Below, piece after piece: positions 26,317-35,046 of a stretch of DNA of 41,998 nt. Every line of letters begins with the position of its first letter. Within the stretch, counting starts at the first letter, position 1. Source of the stretch: Acetobacter sp. AN02 (lineage in GTDB: Bacteria; Pseudomonadota; Alphaproteobacteria; Acetobacterales; Acetobacteraceae); contig NZ_JAJJND010000010.1 in assembly GCF_029759835.1 (NCBI RefSeq), forward strand, positions 1-41,998. The letters are read 5' to 3'. The translations under genes and the position numbers were made by a program. Under the pieces are notes generated by a model. The model made no database searches and was not told the DNA's origin. It worked only from the letters and a program-made list of their open reading frames with translations.

Positions 26317-26487
26317 ATGGATCTCACCCCCCGCATTGAAAGTCTTGCCCGTCGCCATTCCATTCTTGATCAGCAGATCAGTGACGAAGATCACCGGCCG
26401 ATGCCTGATCAGAGGGTCCTGATGCGCCTCAAACTTCAGAAGCTGCGCATCAAGGAAGAAATAGACCGTCTGCGCAACGCAGGATAA
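26317..26487 (+). CDS. DUF465 (YdcH) family small protein, second copy
   Basis: 56 residues with the same layout as its divergent neighbour: MDLTPRIESLARRHSILDQQISDED, then a basic helix LKLQKLRIKEEIDRL. The ATG at 26317 was chosen because it gives the family length and follows a GAAGGGAG ribosome binding site. An ATG 23 codons earlier (26248) adds an unrelated leader. It converges on trcR 42 bases away. Unknown function; the helices should pair as a coiled coil. Confidence 0.75.
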   Translation: MDLTPRIESLARRHSILDQQISDEDHRPMPDQRVLMRLKLQKLRIKEEIDRLRNAG

Positions 26488-26529
26488 GGCCAAAGGGGAG
26501 CAGGGAGGCTGATCTGCCTCCCGCTTCCC

Positions 26530-27126
26530 TTATTCTACCTCGCTCTCGTCAGGCTCTGAAACGGGCACCATCGTCGGTAGCGGCGCCTCGTGTCCTTCAC
26601 GGATCAGACGCTCGTTGGCAGCCGTCACGGCGGCGTTCAGGTCAGACTGACTGCACAGACCAATGGTCACAGGGTCGCGCGGCTTGATGTTCTGCGTGTT
26701 CCAATGCTCACGGTCGCGAACCTTGGCAATCGTGTCTTTCGTCGTCCCGAGCAGGCGTGCGATCTGCTGATCCTGAAGCTGAGGATGATTGCGCAGAAGA
26801 AAGGCAATACCGTCAGGGCGGTCATTACGACGCGCGACCGGGGTGTATCTCGCGCCCTTGGCCCGGCGCTTGACAGGATTCTCAGACGCAAGAATTTTCA
26901 GCTTACGTGAGGAATCAGCCTCGCAGCGCGTGATCTCAGCCTGCGTCACCTGATTGTTGGCGACCGGATCGTATCCCACAATGCCCTGAGCAACCTCGCC
27001 ATCCGCAATCGCCTGAACCTCAAGCGGGTGCATGCCGCAGAATTCAGCGATCTGATTGAAGGTAAGGCCGGTTTTCTCAATCAGCCAAACGGCTGTCGCC
27101 TTGGGCATAAGCGGAAGCGTCGTCAT
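26530..27126 (-). CDS. trcR: DUF1013 protein, TrcR-type cell-cycle regulator
   Basis: 198 residues with the alphaproteobacterial DUF1013 opening MPKATAVWLIEKTGLTFNQIAEFCGMHPLEVQAIADGEVA; the full block runs from residue 7 to about 46. A helix-turn-helix-like segment follows (IARLLGTTKDTIAKVRDREHW). The family is annotated in many genomes as TrcR, a cell-cycle transcriptional regulator; I recall this name rather than derive it. It is highly conserved in alphaproteobacteria and is probably a DNA-binding protein. It is last in the minus-strand series rpmE, hsp20, trcR, but the strong hairpin at 27270-27308 lies between it and hsp20, so it may be separately transcribed. Confidence 0.85.
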   Translation of the reverse strand: MTTLPLMPKATAVWLIEKTGLTFNQIAEFCGMHPLEVQAIADGEVAQGIVGYDPVANNQVTQAEITRCEADSSRKLKILASENPVKRRAKGARYTPVARRNDRPDGIAFLLRNHPQLQDQQIARLLGTTKDTIAKVRDREHWNTQNIKPRDPVTIGLCSQSDLNAAVTAANERLIREGHEAPLPTMVPVSEPDESEVE

Positions 27127-27269
27127 CAGTCCGTCCTGTCGCTGCGTTCTGTCGGCGCTCTATCATACCGCAGGACCATCAGTATTTCTGAAACAGCCTC
27201 AGACAGTCCTGCCAGCGCGCATCATTGAACCCGGTTAATGACTGCCCGCGCCGTGCGGGTCAAGATTGT

Positions 27270-27308
27270 GTTTCGGAAATCCGGCTGTTTTTTCCGGATT
27301 TCCGAAAC
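27270..27308 (-). terminator. 15-bp perfect inverted repeat after hsp20
   Basis: GTTTCGGAAATCCGG (27270-27284) and CCGGATTTCCGAAAC (27294-27308) are exact reverse complements with a nine-base loop. They begin 34 bases beyond the hsp20 stop. The stem is long, but no T-run follows on either strand, so it is an atypical terminator or a stabilising or operator element between hsp20 and trcR. Confidence 0.5.
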
Positions 27309-27342
27309 GGGATGCATCATTCCTGCTCTGCAGAAAACGGAC

Positions 27343-27804
27343 CTACGCCGCCTGAGGCGCTGCTTCCTCGCGCCCCTGCGCATTTCCGGTCCGGATGCTG
27401 ATCCGCACGGGTCTGAGCTTCTCCGGCTGCAGACGCTTTACGGACACACTGAGCAGACCGTTTTCCAGAGAGGCATCCTCCACCTCCACATGGTCAGCCA
27501 GCGCAAAACGACGCTCAAACGCCCGGCGTGCAATACCCCGATGCAGCAGTTCACCCGCGGTCTGACCAGTCTCAGGGATACGGCCCGACACGAAAAGCGT
27601 GTTGTCCTGCACCGTTACGTCAATATCATCAGAGCCGAACCCGGCAACAGCCATGGTCAGAACGTAGCTGTCATCACCGTTCTTCTCGATATCGTAGGGC
27701 GGCCAGGACGGTGCCGCCTGATTCCGGGCCGCATTGTCAACAAGACGGGCAAGACGATCAAAACCGATGGCGGTACGGAAAAGGGGAGCAAAATCGCTGC
27801 TCAT
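27343..27804 (-). CDS. Small heat-shock protein Hsp20 (IbpA/HspA type)
   Basis: A 153-residue alpha-crystallin-domain chaperone that holds unfolding proteins in the cytoplasm. The N-terminal FAPLFRTAIGFDRLARLVDNA is typical of the bacterial class A type. PPYDIEKNGDDSYVLTMAVAGF begins the alpha-crystallin domain near residue 35, and GIARRAFERRFALADHVEV and LENGLLSVSV end it. The IXI-like motif is RPVRISI. Two ATG codons lie in tandem at 27807 and 27804; the second sits five bases from AGGAGG and is preferred. The ribosome binding site is masked by a hairpin (see separate entry), pointing to heat control at translation. It follows rpmE on the same strand. Confidence 0.9.
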   Translation of the reverse strand: MSSDFAPLFRTAIGFDRLARLVDNAARNQAAPSWPPYDIEKNGDDSYVLTMAVAGFGSDDIDVTVQDNTLFVSGRIPETGQTAGELLHRGIARRAFERRFALADHVEVEDASLENGLLSVSVKRLQPEKLRPVRISIRTGNAQGREEAAPQAA

Positions 27805-27805
27805 C

Positions 27806-27830
27806 ATAACCTCCTCAGAAGCAAGGTCAT
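27806..27830 (-). promoter_or_regulatory. Probable ROSE-type RNA thermometer of hsp20
   Basis: The transcript 5'-AUGACCUUGCUUCUGAGGAGGUUAU (27830 to 27806) folds into a hairpin of about ten pairs. In it UUGCU faces the Shine-Dalgarno AGGAGG, with one bulged G (27822) and the loop UCUG. The first AUG is also paired. This is the arrangement of ROSE thermometers of rhizobial and enteric small heat-shock genes, including the bulged G that is essential in Bradyrhizobium. Confidence 0.7.
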
Positions 27831-27915
27831 CCGTTCCGGCTCCCTGGATGGCAAACCGGCGGATTATGAAAAACATCGAAACCCGGCTGGCGTTCCGACC
27901 CCCTGAACGTGGAAA

Positions 27916-27944
27916 GCCCCGCACTCCTTTTCAAGAGGCGGGGC
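27916..27944 (-). terminator. Probable terminator after rpmE
   Basis: GCCCCGC (27916-27922) pairs with GCGGGGC (27938-27944), extended by CTC/GAG after a bulged A, giving a ten-pair stem. It lies 49 bases beyond the rpmE stop and only TTT follows on the minus strand, so termination may be partial. It is also part of the leader region of hsp20. Confidence 0.5.
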
Positions 27945-27992
27945 CGCAAACAGACCGCTGAAAGGTCCGCCCGTCCTGACGGTTTCTGAGTC

Positions 27993-28220
27993 TTACGACT
28001 TGCGGGTACCGATACCGGCGAAGCGCTTGTTGAACTTCGCAACCTGACCCCCGGTGTCGAGCATACGCTGCACGCCGGTCCACGCCGGATGGGATTTCGT
28101 ATCAATATCCAGGCGCAGCGTGTCACCGGCCTTGCCCATGCAGGAACGCGTCTTGTACTCGGTGCCATCAGTCATGATGACATTGATCTCGTGGTAGTCG
28201 GGGTGGATACCGGCTTTCAT
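27993..28220 (-). CDS. rpmE: 50S ribosomal protein L31
   Basis: A 75-residue protein of the large subunit at the central protuberance, bridging to the 30S subunit. [26 protein letters not shown], residues 1-26, is the signature start, and HPAWTG and [10 protein letters not shown] are the conserved end. The CxxC zinc pairs of the classical type A form are missing (a single Cys at residue 27), as is common in alphaproteobacteria. The ATG at 28220 gives the family length. A six-pair hairpin (28246-28265) lies in its leader. It follows the FAD-oxidoreductase gene on the same strand after 89 bases. Confidence 0.93.
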   Translation of the reverse strand: MKAGIHPDYHEINVIMTDGTEYKTRSCMGKAGDTLRLDIDTKSHPAWTGVQRMLDTGGQVAKFNKRFAGIGTRKS

Positions 28221-28309
28221 GGCTGTCTCTCTGCTGCTGGAATGAACCCCGATGCCGACCGGGGTAAGAACGCGCGCATTACCAGACACGGGCGCACAGA
28301 TCAATGTCT

Positions 28310-29989
28310 TCAGCCATAAACTCCGGTCTTTCCTCCCCGGACCAGACCATCAGCCTGCTGTCCGGACAGATCCAGCGCGACGGCTTCCGCAATCCGGATC
28401 CCGTCAATCGCCGCAGAGAAAATCCCGCCGGCATATCCGGCCCCTTCTCCGGCAGGAAAAAGCCCCCGCGTATTCAGACTCTGCCCGTCATCACCACGCG
28501 TGATCCGCAGCGGAGAGGACGTGCGCGTCTCAATACCGGTCATCACCGCATCCTCAAGCGCAAAAGCGTCCAGCTTACCGGCAAAGGCAGGCAGAGCCTC
28601 ACGAATGGCCGTCACGACGAAATCAGGCAGACACAGAGAAAGATCCGTCGGAGTCACGCCTGGCTTGTAGGACGGGACGACACTGCCCAGCGTCTCGGAA
28701 GGACGACCGGCAAGAAAATCTCCCACACGCTGGGCCGGTGCGCGATACCCGCCGCCACCTACCTCCCACGCCTTCCGCTCCCAGTAACGCTGCCACTCAA
28801 CACCCGCCAGCGGCTCATCCGGGTAATCCTCGCCAGGCCGGAGCTCAACCACGATTCCCGCATTCGCATTACGCTCGGCACGGGAATACTGGCTCATCCC
28901 GTTCGTCACCACACGCCCTTCCTCAGAAGTGGCTGCAACGACCGTCCCGCCAGGGCACATGCAGAAGGAATAGACCCCGCGTCCGTCAGACGCATGATGC
29001 ACAAGCTTGTAATCAGCAGCCCCGAGCAGGCTGTTTCCCGCCTGAGAGCCGAACCGCGCCTCATCAATCAGAGACTGGGGGTGCTCGATCCGGACCCCCA
29101 TGGAAAATGGCTTGGCTTTCATCACCACGCCCCTGTCGTGCAGCATCGCGAAGGTATCCCGCGCACTGTGGCCGACAGCAAGAATGACATGCCGGGCAGG
29201 CAGAACACTCCCGTCCGAAAGCCGCAGACCGCTCACGCGCAGTTCACCCTCAGGAGCTTCCTCCGTCAGCAGATCCTCAACACGCGTGCCAAAGCGATAC
29301 TCTCCGCCCGCCGCCTCAATCTCAGCCCGCATATGGCCAACCATGGAAACAAGGCGGAAGGTGCCGATATGCGGCTTCGACAGCCAGAGAATTTCCTCCG
29401 GCGCCCCGGCCCGCACAAACTCCTGCAGAACCTTGCGACCCAGATGCCGCGGATCACTCACCTGGCTGTACAGCTTTCCGTCCGAAAACGTACCCGCACC
29501 GCCCTCACCGAACTGAACATTGCTTTCGGTCGTCAGCTCACCGCGCCGCCAGAGCGCGAACGTATCAACCGTGCGCTCACGCACCTGCTTGCCTCGCTCC
29601 AGAATGATCGGCCGGAGCCCCATCTGCGCCAGGATAAGCCCCGCCATCAGCCCGCACGGACCTGCGCCGATCACGACAGGACGCAGATAATCCAGGCGGC
29701 TGGTCAGGGCAGGAGCGTTGATATCGACAAATCGATACGCCATGTCCGGAGCAGGAGAAATATTCGGTTTTCCCGCAATGCGCGCCAGAACGGCAGCTTC
29801 ATCCGCCACCTCCGCATCAAGCGTGTAAACCAGCCGGATACGCCCCCGCTGCCGCGCATCATAGCCACGCCTGATGATCTCCAGGGACCGCACATCATCA
29901 GGACCGACACCCATCCGGTCCGCTGCGGCATGTGTCAGGTCTTCGGGGGTATGGTCCAGAGGAAGCCGGACTTCAGTCAGTCGGAGCAT
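28310..29989 (-). CDS. FAD-dependent oxidoreductase (COG2509-type)
   Basis: A 559-residue flavoprotein. The N-terminal domain (1-100, [13 protein letters not shown]) is the ferredoxin-like part typical of this group. The FAD Rossmann motif is [14 protein letters not shown] with GAGPCG at 108-113. A GD-type FAD contact and [24 protein letters not shown] lie at the C-terminus. An [12 protein letters not shown] region and FCMCPGG are also standard for the family, which is soluble, widely conserved and of unknown substrate. The ATG at 29989 was chosen at the conserved beginning. It lies downstream of the RND efflux operon, separated by an AT-rich spacer. Confidence 0.82.
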   Translation of the reverse strand: MLRLTEVRLPLDHTPEDLTHAAADRMGVGPDDVRSLEIIRRGYDARQRGRIRLVYTLDAEVADEAAVLARIAGKPNISPAPDMAYRFVDINAPALTSRLDYLRPVVIGAGPCGLMAGLILAQMGLRPIILERGKQVRERTVDTFALWRRGELTTESNVQFGEGGAGTFSDGKLYSQVSDPRHLGRKVLQEFVRAGAPEEILWLSKPHIGTFRLVSMVGHMRAEIEAAGGEYRFGTRVEDLLTEEAPEGELRVSGLRLSDGSVLPARHVILAVGHSARDTFAMLHDRGVVMKAKPFSMGVRIEHPQSLIDEARFGSQAGNSLLGAADYKLVHHASDGRGVYSFCMCPGGTVVAATSEEGRVVTNGMSQYSRAERNANAGIVVELRPGEDYPDEPLAGVEWQRYWERKAWEVGGGGYRAPAQRVGDFLAGRPSETLGSVVPSYKPGVTPTDLSLCLPDFVVTAIREALPAFAGKLDAFALEDAVMTGIETRTSSPLRITRGDDGQSLNTRGLFPAGEGAGYAGGIFSAAIDGIRIAEAVALDLSGQQADGLVRGGKTGVYG

Positions 29990-30140
29990 CGGTTCTTTCA
30001 CAGCGCGATCAGAAAACGGACAGCTCCTTACCACATTTCAGGAGCAGTCATCCCGGAGAAGGTCAGATAAAAATTTACTTTAAAAACAAAAAATTATAAA
30101 AAAGTCCTCATAATATTACGTATAAGAAAACGTACGCAAC
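29990..30140. other. AT-rich spacer between efflux operon and FAD gene
   Basis: This 151-base gap between two minus-strand units holds no gene. Positions about 30065-30130 are strikingly AT-rich, with runs of A and T (AAAAACAAAAAATTATAAAAAAG), unlike the GC-rich surroundings. A weak hairpin, ACGTA/TACGT type (about 30118-30134), precedes T-rich sequence on the minus strand, so the efflux operon could end here. The FAD-gene promoter is probably in the same stretch. Confidence 0.35.
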
Positions 30141-31712
30141 CTACTGATTTTTATCCTTTTGTATAAAGGACGGCAGAAACGGATTATCAGTCTGCATGGA
30201 ATCCTTGGACGGCAGCAGAGAGGCATCCCATCCTCCGCCCAGACCACTGACCAGATTGACCGAGGCCAGAACTCGGCTCTGCTGAATTCCCAAAGCCGTC
30301 TGCGCGTTACTCAGCGCCGTCACTTCAGCCGTGATGACCGTCGTGTAGATCTCCGTCCCGCTCAGATACTGATTCATGGCAACTTTCGCAGCCTTCTGCG
30401 CCGTCTCAAGAGCAACCTGCTGTGCATCGGCCTGTTCGGCCAGAATACGCAGATTGGAGAGCTGATCCTCAACGTTCTGAAGTGCCGTCAGAACCGTCTG
30501 GCGATAGGTCGCAACATAGGCGTCATAATTCGCATCCGCCTCATGAACGGCAGCCGTCCGGGCTCCTCCTTCGAAAAGAACCTCCGTAGCCGAAGCCCCA
30601 AGCGCCCAGATACGATTGGCAACCTGAACCAGTGTCCCGACCGGATCACCGCTGTAGGAATACGACGCACTCAGTTTGATATCCGGGAAGAACGCAGCCA
30701 TCTGCGCACCGATCTGAGCGTTATATTCCTCCATCCGCCGCTCCGCCGCAGCGACATCAGGCCGCCGCTGCAGCAGAGAGGCCGGTACCGTCACGGGAAC
30801 AGCTGGAATATATCGTGTCAGAGCGCCGGGAAGAATGTTCAGATCCGCAGGCGGCTTACCCATCAGAACGGCAATCGCATGCTCATACTGAGCCCGCGCC
30901 ACACCGGCCTGAACGGCCTGAGCCCGCGTCTGCTCAAGCTGCGTCTTTGCCTGCAGAAGAGCCGAAGGCTCAGCCGTGCCTGCCTCATACTGGTTTTTCA
31001 CGATCTGATAGGAATGTTCGTAATACCGTGCATTCCGCTCAAGCAGATCTTTCAGACTGTCCTGATAACGCAGATTGAAATAGGCCGTTGCAAGCTGTGT
31101 CTGATAGGACAGGGTCATATTCGCCAGATCAGCTGCACTTGCCTGCGCCTCTGTCACCTGCGCCTGAATCTGCCGTCTGATCTTACCCCACAGATCCAGA
31201 TCCCAGCTGGCCGACGGCCCCATGGAATAGGTCGTATCCGTAGAGTTTGACTCAATATATGTGCTCGTTTTCGAGCCCGAACCATAATTAACCAGAGCCC
31301 CGCTGCTGGCAGAACGTGAGCCGCGCCCCTGCGAGTTCCTGTTGAAGCCGAGCGATCCGCTCAGCGTCGGGTAAAGCTGAGCGCGGATACCGTTGATCGC
31401 CGCACGGGCGTTGCGGTACCGGGCTTCATACTGCACGAGATTCTGGTTGCTGATCGCAACCTGCTCCTCAAGCCCGTTCAGAATGGGATCATTATAGATT
31501 TCCCACCATTTTCCCTTGGGCACGGCCGCAAGAACCGGCTGGGCATAGGACCAGCCCGCCGCTGGTTTCAGTTCCTTGAATACCGGGGAAATAATAGCGG
31601 CAGGGCGCTTGTAGGACGGGCCGACCATACAGCCGGAAAGACAGACACCACTCAGGGCAAGTGCGGCACGCGCGTGAAGACGGGACCGGCGGGATGAGAG
31701 AGCAATGCTCAT
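30141..31712 (-). CDS. RND outer-membrane factor lipoprotein (OprM/NodT family)
   Basis: A 523-residue TolC-type channel. A signal peptide ends at the lipobox LSGC with Cys28, so the protein is a lipoprotein of the outer membrane. MVGPSYKRP after it is a typical OprM/NodT start. Long coiled-coil repeats (TLSYQTQLATAYFNLRYQ, AEQADAQQVALETAQKAAKVAMNQY) and two duplicated halves are as expected. It should form the exit duct for the two RND pumps encoded just upstream; six bases separate it from the second pump. It is the last gene of the operon. Confidence 0.92.
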   Translation of the reverse strand: MSIALSSRRSRLHARAALALSGVCLSGCMVGPSYKRPAAIISPVFKELKPAAGWSYAQPVLAAVPKGKWWEIYNDPILNGLEEQVAISNQNLVQYEARYRNARAAINGIRAQLYPTLSGSLGFNRNSQGRGSRSASSGALVNYGSGSKTSTYIESNSTDTTYSMGPSASWDLDLWGKIRRQIQAQVTEAQASAADLANMTLSYQTQLATAYFNLRYQDSLKDLLERNARYYEHSYQIVKNQYEAGTAEPSALLQAKTQLEQTRAQAVQAGVARAQYEHAIAVLMGKPPADLNILPGALTRYIPAVPVTVPASLLQRRPDVAAAERRMEEYNAQIGAQMAAFFPDIKLSASYSYSGDPVGTLVQVANRIWALGASATEVLFEGGARTAAVHEADANYDAYVATYRQTVLTALQNVEDQLSNLRILAEQADAQQVALETAQKAAKVAMNQYLSGTEIYTTVITAEVTALSNAQTALGIQQSRVLASVNLVSGLGGGWDASLLPSKDSMQTDNPFLPSFIQKDKNQ

Positions 31713-31718
31713 GAGCGG

Positions 31719-34700
31719 TCAGATTTCCTGAGGTTCGGATAAAGAGCGGCTGAAGAGACGACGGACGGCCCTGCGGGTCCTGAAGGCCAATCTGTCCAGT
31801 ACGATATAGACAACAGGGGTGGTGTAGAGCGTCAGCGCCTGGCTGACCACAAGCCCCCCGACAATGGCAATACCAAGCGGGTGACGCAGCTCCGCTCCGT
31901 AACCATTGCCGATAATCAGCGGCACGGCCCCCAGAGCAGCAGCCAGAGACGTCATCATGATCGGGCGGAAGCGCAGAAGGCATGCGCTGCGGATCGCCTC
32001 AACCGGATCGGAGATGCCCGAACGCTCGGCCGAAATGGCGAAATCGACAAGCATGATCGCGTTTTTCTTGACGATCCCGATCAGCAGAATCACCCCGATC
32101 ATGGCCATCAGAGAAAACTCCTCGCCGAAAATCTCCAGAGCAAGCAGCGCACCGACACCGGCAGAGGGCAGGGTGGAGAGAATTGTCAGAGGATGGATGT
32201 AGCTCTCATACAGCACACCAAGCACGACATAGACCGCAATCAGCGCCGCAAGGATCAGCAGCGGCTCATCATTGACGGATTTCTGGAACTGGGCAGCATT
32301 TCCGGCAAAATCACCATGAATGGACGCCGGCATATGCAGCTCCACGGTTGCCGCACGGATAATCTCCACAGCCCGGCTGAGCGACGTGCCAGCAGCCAGA
32401 TTGAAAGAGATCGTCGCGGCAACCGACTGCCCCTGATGATTGACCGAAAGAGCCGTGCGCGCCGGGAAGATAGTCGTCAGGAACGTCAGCGGAACCATCG
32501 GCTCCTGGGACGTCGATACAGCCGAACCGGTCGAGGCCGCAGCCCCCCCGGCCAGGCTGTTGGCGATCTGATTACGGAAATTCTGCTGGGCGGTGCTCAT
32601 TGAGGAAGAGGTGGAGGACGTACGCACCCTGATCGTGTTCGAACGCGCGCTTCCGCTGGCGCTCCCGCCGGTTGTGCTCACCCAGACCTGCCGGATCGCC
32701 TCCGGAGAGGCGGAATATTCCGGAGCAACCTCCATCACGACATGGTACTGATTGAGCGGGTTGTAGATCACCGAAGCAGATCGCTGCCCGAACGCATCAT
32801 ACAGTGTATTGGAAATCAGCTGAGGCGTGATCTGCAGCCGGGCCGACGTGTCACGATCAATATCGGTCACAACCGAGCTTCCGCCCTGCTGCACGTCACT
32901 CGACAGGTCACGCAGCTCCGGATGTCTGCCCAGTTCGGCCAGAAGCCTTGGGATCCAGTAATACAGTTCCTGAGAGGAATCCCCCTCAAGCGTATACTGG
33001 TAGGCCCCGTCGCCCGAGCGCCCGCCGGCCCGGACTCCTCCCGGCTCCATCAGGAAAAGCTGCGCGCCAGTAAGGTTTTTCAGCCTGCGATCAATCCGGC
33101 TGATCAGAGAGGAGGCCGGACCACGTTCGGATTTTTCCTTCAGCTGAAGAAAGAAATTCGCCTGATTGGCTGTCCCGCGTCCGCCGAGAAAAACGGAAAC
33201 ACCGGCCACATCCCGCTTTTCGGACATGAGCACATCCGTTGCCTCACCGATCTTGCTCAGCATCCCCTGAAACGAGATCGACTGATCCCCCCGCAGATGC
33301 CCCATCAGCATCCCGGTATCTTCCGTCGGGAAAAAACCCTTCGGCATCCGGATAAAGAGCGCGACAATCAGGAGCAGCGTCAGAGGCAGGGACAGCAGCA
33401 CCAGTCGCCTGTGCCGGAGCGCCACGTCCAGACTCCGCTCATATCCCCGGAGCATCGCCTGCATCATGTTCTCCGACAGATCGGAAAACCTGCGTATCAG
33501 ACCCGATGAAGCCACAGCACCTTCATGAGCGGCATCCGGCGCCCTGAGAAGCCGCGATGCCAGCATCGGCGTAAGGGACAGGGAAAGAAACATGGACAGG
33601 ATGATCGTGATGGACAGCGTGACTGCAAATTCGTGAAACAGTCTTCCCGCCACACCCTCAAGAAGCAGGATCGGAATAAATACGGCAATCAGGGACAGGG
33701 AAATGGACACAACCGTAAAGGCAACCTCGCCGGAGCCGCGGATCGCCGCCTCGTGCGGGTCCATACCCTGCTCGGTATAACGCGCGATGTTCTCCGTCAC
33801 GACAATCGCATCATCAACAACAAACCCGGTCGAGATCGTCAGCGCCATCAGGGAAAGATTATCAAGCTGATATCCGAACAGCTTCATGAACGCGAAAGTA
33901 CCGATGATCGACGTCGGCACGACCAGAGCCGGAATCAGGGTCATCCGCAGGGAACGCAGGAAAAAGAACGTCACGGCCGTAACCAGCACGATCCCGACCA
34001 GAAGCGTAAGCTTCGTATCACTCAGCGCATCACGGATCGTCACGGACCGGTCCAGCCCGATATGCAGATCCACATCGCCGGGAAGTGCGGCCCTCAGGGC
34101 AGGAAGATGCTCCTTGATCTGATCGGTGGTGCGAATGACATTCGCACCGGCCTGGGCAAAGACAATACCGATCACCGCATGGCGGCCGTTAAAGAACCCT
34201 GCGTTCCGTATATCCTCCACGCCGTCATGCACGGTCGCCACATCCGACAGACGCACCGGACGGTTATTGCGCCAGGCAATCACCAGATCACGATAGGCCT
34301 GCGCCTCCTGCGCCTGATCATTGGTCTGCAGCGTGTAGCGCATGCCGTTCTGATCAATGATGCCCTTCGGAGAATGTGCGTTGGCCGAGGCAAGAGCCGC
34401 ACGGACATCCTCAAATCCGATCCCGTAGCGATAAAGCGGATGGGGGTTGATTTCCACACGAACGGCGGGCAGGGCGGAACCAGCCACCTCAACTTCACCC
34501 ACCCCCACGATCTGGGACAGGTGCTGCTGCAGCACATTCGTCGCGATATCATAAAGCTGGGCAGGCGTGCGCGTCGGAGAGGTCAGCGCCAGGATCAGGA
34601 TCGGCGCACCGTTCGGATTGGCCTTGGAGTAGTTCGGATTCTGCCGCAATGAGGTCGGCAGATCGGCACGCGCGGCCTGAATCGCTGCCTCCACATCACG

Positions 34701-35015
34701 TGCCGCACCGTTGATATCGCGATCGAGCGAGAACTGCAGCGTGATCCGCACCTGGTTCTGGGACGACTGGGACGTCATCTCCATAATGCCCGCAATCTGC
34801 CCCAGACGCCGCTCCAGAGGGGCCGCCACAGTACTGGCCACCGTCTCCGGAGAGCCGCCAGGCTGGCGGGCCTGCACCTGGATCACCGGAAAATCAACAT
34901 TCGGCAGATCGGCAACCGGAAGCTTCATATAACTCAGGATACCGGCCAGCAGCAGCGCAACGGTCAGAAGGATCGTTGCAACAGGCCTGTCGATAAAAAT
35001 CCTGACCGGATTCAT
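31719..35015 (-). CDS. mdtC: RND efflux transporter, second pump (MdtC-like)
   Basis: A 1098-residue inner-membrane proton-driven pump with 12 membrane helices and two large periplasmic loops. The N-terminus MNPVRIFIDRPVATILLTVALLLAG is typical (residues 1-25). The proton-relay Asp pair is DD401-402 in GFVVDDAIVVTENIARY. FFPTEDTGML and the C-terminal GYGAELRHPLGIAIVGGLVVSQ are conserved. It resembles MdtC/MuxC of the MdtABC/MuxABC pumps, but is about 70 residues longer. The extra part is a Ser/Gly/Ala-rich segment at about residues 781-839 in the second periplasmic region. The reading frame is unbroken there. It follows the first pump by 31 bases and should form a heteromultimer with it. Confidence 0.92.
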   Translation of the reverse strand: MNPVRIFIDRPVATILLTVALLLAGILSYMKLPVADLPNVDFPVIQVQARQPGGSPETVASTVAAPLERRLGQIAGIMEMTSQSSQNQVRITLQFSLDRDINGAARDVEAAIQAARADLPTSLRQNPNYSKANPNGAPILILALTSPTRTPAQLYDIATNVLQQHLSQIVGVGEVEVAGSALPAVRVEINPHPLYRYGIGFEDVRAALASANAHSPKGIIDQNGMRYTLQTNDQAQEAQAYRDLVIAWRNNRPVRLSDVATVHDGVEDIRNAGFFNGRHAVIGIVFAQAGANVIRTTDQIKEHLPALRAALPGDVDLHIGLDRSVTIRDALSDTKLTLLVGIVLVTAVTFFFLRSLRMTLIPALVVPTSIIGTFAFMKLFGYQLDNLSLMALTISTGFVVDDAIVVTENIARYTEQGMDPHEAAIRGSGEVAFTVVSISLSLIAVFIPILLLEGVAGRLFHEFAVTLSITIILSMFLSLSLTPMLASRLLRAPDAAHEGAVASSGLIRRFSDLSENMMQAMLRGYERSLDVALRHRRLVLLSLPLTLLLIVALFIRMPKGFFPTEDTGMLMGHLRGDQSISFQGMLSKIGEATDVLMSEKRDVAGVSVFLGGRGTANQANFFLQLKEKSERGPASSLISRIDRRLKNLTGAQLFLMEPGGVRAGGRSGDGAYQYTLEGDSSQELYYWIPRLLAELGRHPELRDLSSDVQQGGSSVVTDIDRDTSARLQITPQLISNTLYDAFGQRSASVIYNPLNQYHVVMEVAPEYSASPEAIRQVWVSTTGGSASGSARSNTIRVRTSSTSSSMSTAQQNFRNQIANSLAGGAAASTGSAVSTSQEPMVPLTFLTTIFPARTALSVNHQGQSVAATISFNLAAGTSLSRAVEIIRAATVELHMPASIHGDFAGNAAQFQKSVNDEPLLILAALIAVYVVLGVLYESYIHPLTILSTLPSAGVGALLALEIFGEEFSLMAMIGVILLIGIVKKNAIMLVDFAISAERSGISDPVEAIRSACLLRFRPIMMTSLAAALGAVPLIIGNGYGAELRHPLGIAIVGGLVVSQALTLYTTPVVYIVLDRLAFRTRRAVRRLFSRSLSEPQEI

Positions 35016-35046
35016 AGGCAGATCCGCTCAGGATGCACCGGACCCG

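Noticed and set aside
28304-30070. 588-codon open frame on the plus strand over the FAD-oxidoreductase gene
   Set aside because: It is antisense to a clear flavoprotein with conserved FAD motifs; its translation is Arg/His/Pro-rich and has no domain. Such frames are frequent in GC-rich DNA.
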